Shown piece after piece: positions 5,081 through 5,199 of a stretch of DNA of 5,199 nucleotides. The stretch lies in assembly GCA_020432595.1 (NCBI GenBank), contig JAGQGA010000417.1, forward strand, positions 1 through 5,199, read 5' to 3'. This DNA is from Anaerolineales bacterium. GTDB lineage: Bacteria; Chloroflexota; Anaerolineae; Promineifilales; Promineifilaceae. The first letter of the stretch is position 1. The number at the start of each line of letters is the position of its first letter. Below the pieces are notes generated by a model, which saw only the letters and a program-made list of their open reading frames with translations, was not told the DNA's origin and did not search any database. The position numbers and the translations under genes were made by a program.

Positions 5081-5096
5081 ATGGCAAGTTGCCCAT
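5081..5096. promoter_or_regulatory. Inverted repeat GGCAA-G-TTGCC, operator-like
   Basis: A perfect 5-bp inverted repeat (5083-5093) with a single central base, flanked by AT and CAT that extend it imperfectly. It lies just upstream of the candidate leftward promoter. It shares the GGCAA/TTGCC half-site with the palindrome at 5158-5173. Confidence 0.3.
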
Positions 5097-5141
5097 CCCC
5101 TGCTTTTTCCGTACAATTATTCACACTCGGTAATACATTTG

Positions 5142-5151
5142 TGATATATCA
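5142..5151. promoter_or_regulatory. Perfect palindrome TGATATATCA
   Basis: A 10-bp perfect palindrome in AT-rich intergenic DNA. It could be a protein site or overlap a weak rightward -10 (TATATC, 19 bp after TTCACA at 5120-5125). Evidence is the sequence symmetry only. Confidence 0.25.
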
Positions 5152-5157
5152 GGCATC

Positions 5158-5173
5158 GTTGTCAATTGGCAAC
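5158..5173. promoter_or_regulatory. Near-perfect 16-bp palindrome GTTGTCAATTGGCAAC
   Basis: Fourteen of 16 positions are symmetric around a CAATTG centre, as expected for the operator of a dimeric helix-turn-helix regulator. No regulator gene is visible in the window to pair it with. Confidence 0.35.
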
Positions 5174-5199
5174 ACTCCTTGCAAGCTAAAGTTGGGTTA

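Larger units (their letters stand above)
4950..5199. other. Gene-free upstream region rich in short palindromes
   Basis: 250 bp with no credible reading frame and no tRNA or riboswitch that I recognise. It is AT-rich and should hold the promoter of the leftward gene, possibly also that of a rightward gene beyond the window. Besides the listed palindromes it contains TGTTTT-TTG-AAAACA (4975-4989), close to the leftward start, and CTTGCAAG (5178-5185). Confidence 0.6.

Noticed and set aside
1..5199. CRISPR array, insertion sequence, prophage or anti-phage system
   Set aside because: There are no regularly spaced repeats, transposase, integrase or nuclease genes. All genes are housekeeping or envelope types.

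Overview
This 5.2 kb window looks like an ordinary bacterial chromosome segment. I see no transposase, phage gene, CRISPR array, tRNA or rRNA. The gene set (dipeptide/oligopeptide ABC permease, proline-rich lipoprotein, adjacent greA and lysS) and the protein sequences suggest a Chloroflexota (Anaerolineae-like) bacterium. That assignment is family-level recognition, not a database match.

Layout, left to right. Positions 1-321 hold the C-terminal end of an OppC/DppC-type ABC transporter permease. A small lipoprotein (335-922) follows after 13 bp and is probably co-transcribed. A good sigma-70-like promoter (942-969) then reads into greA (1037-1528). A terminator-like hairpin with a T-tract (998-1018) lies between that promoter and the greA start codon. 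A second intrinsic terminator (1559-1583) separates greA from lysS (1606-3129). Nine bases after lysS comes an uncharacterised alpha/alpha-toroid (terpenoid-cyclase/prenyltransferase-fold) protein with a TTG start (3139-4002). A strong bidirectional terminator (about 4024-4059) ends this rightward unit and also the leftward gene at 4086-4949. That leftward gene encodes an exported protein with two roughly 76-residue repeats (DUF2680-like character) and Gly/His/Met-rich linkers. The last 250 bp (4950-5199) has no gene and is rich in small palindromes.

Functionally, greA (rescue of backtracked RNA polymerase) and lysS (lysyl-tRNA charging) are housekeeping information-processing genes, often neighbours in bacteria. 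The permease belongs to a nutrient-uptake operon extending off the left edge. The two envelope proteins are of unknown function.

The most unusual signal is not a gene. The palindrome AACGGCCGTT occurs six times exactly, and its core ACGGCCGT seven times, in 5.2 kb. It falls in different reading frames and in genes on both strands. Pooled over the seven sites, the 60 bases on the left are G-rich over C (150:87) and the 60 on the right are C-rich over G (85:150). This mirror-image strand asymmetry centred on the palindrome is the observation I would follow up first. The second is the greA leader hairpin, which could act as an attenuator.
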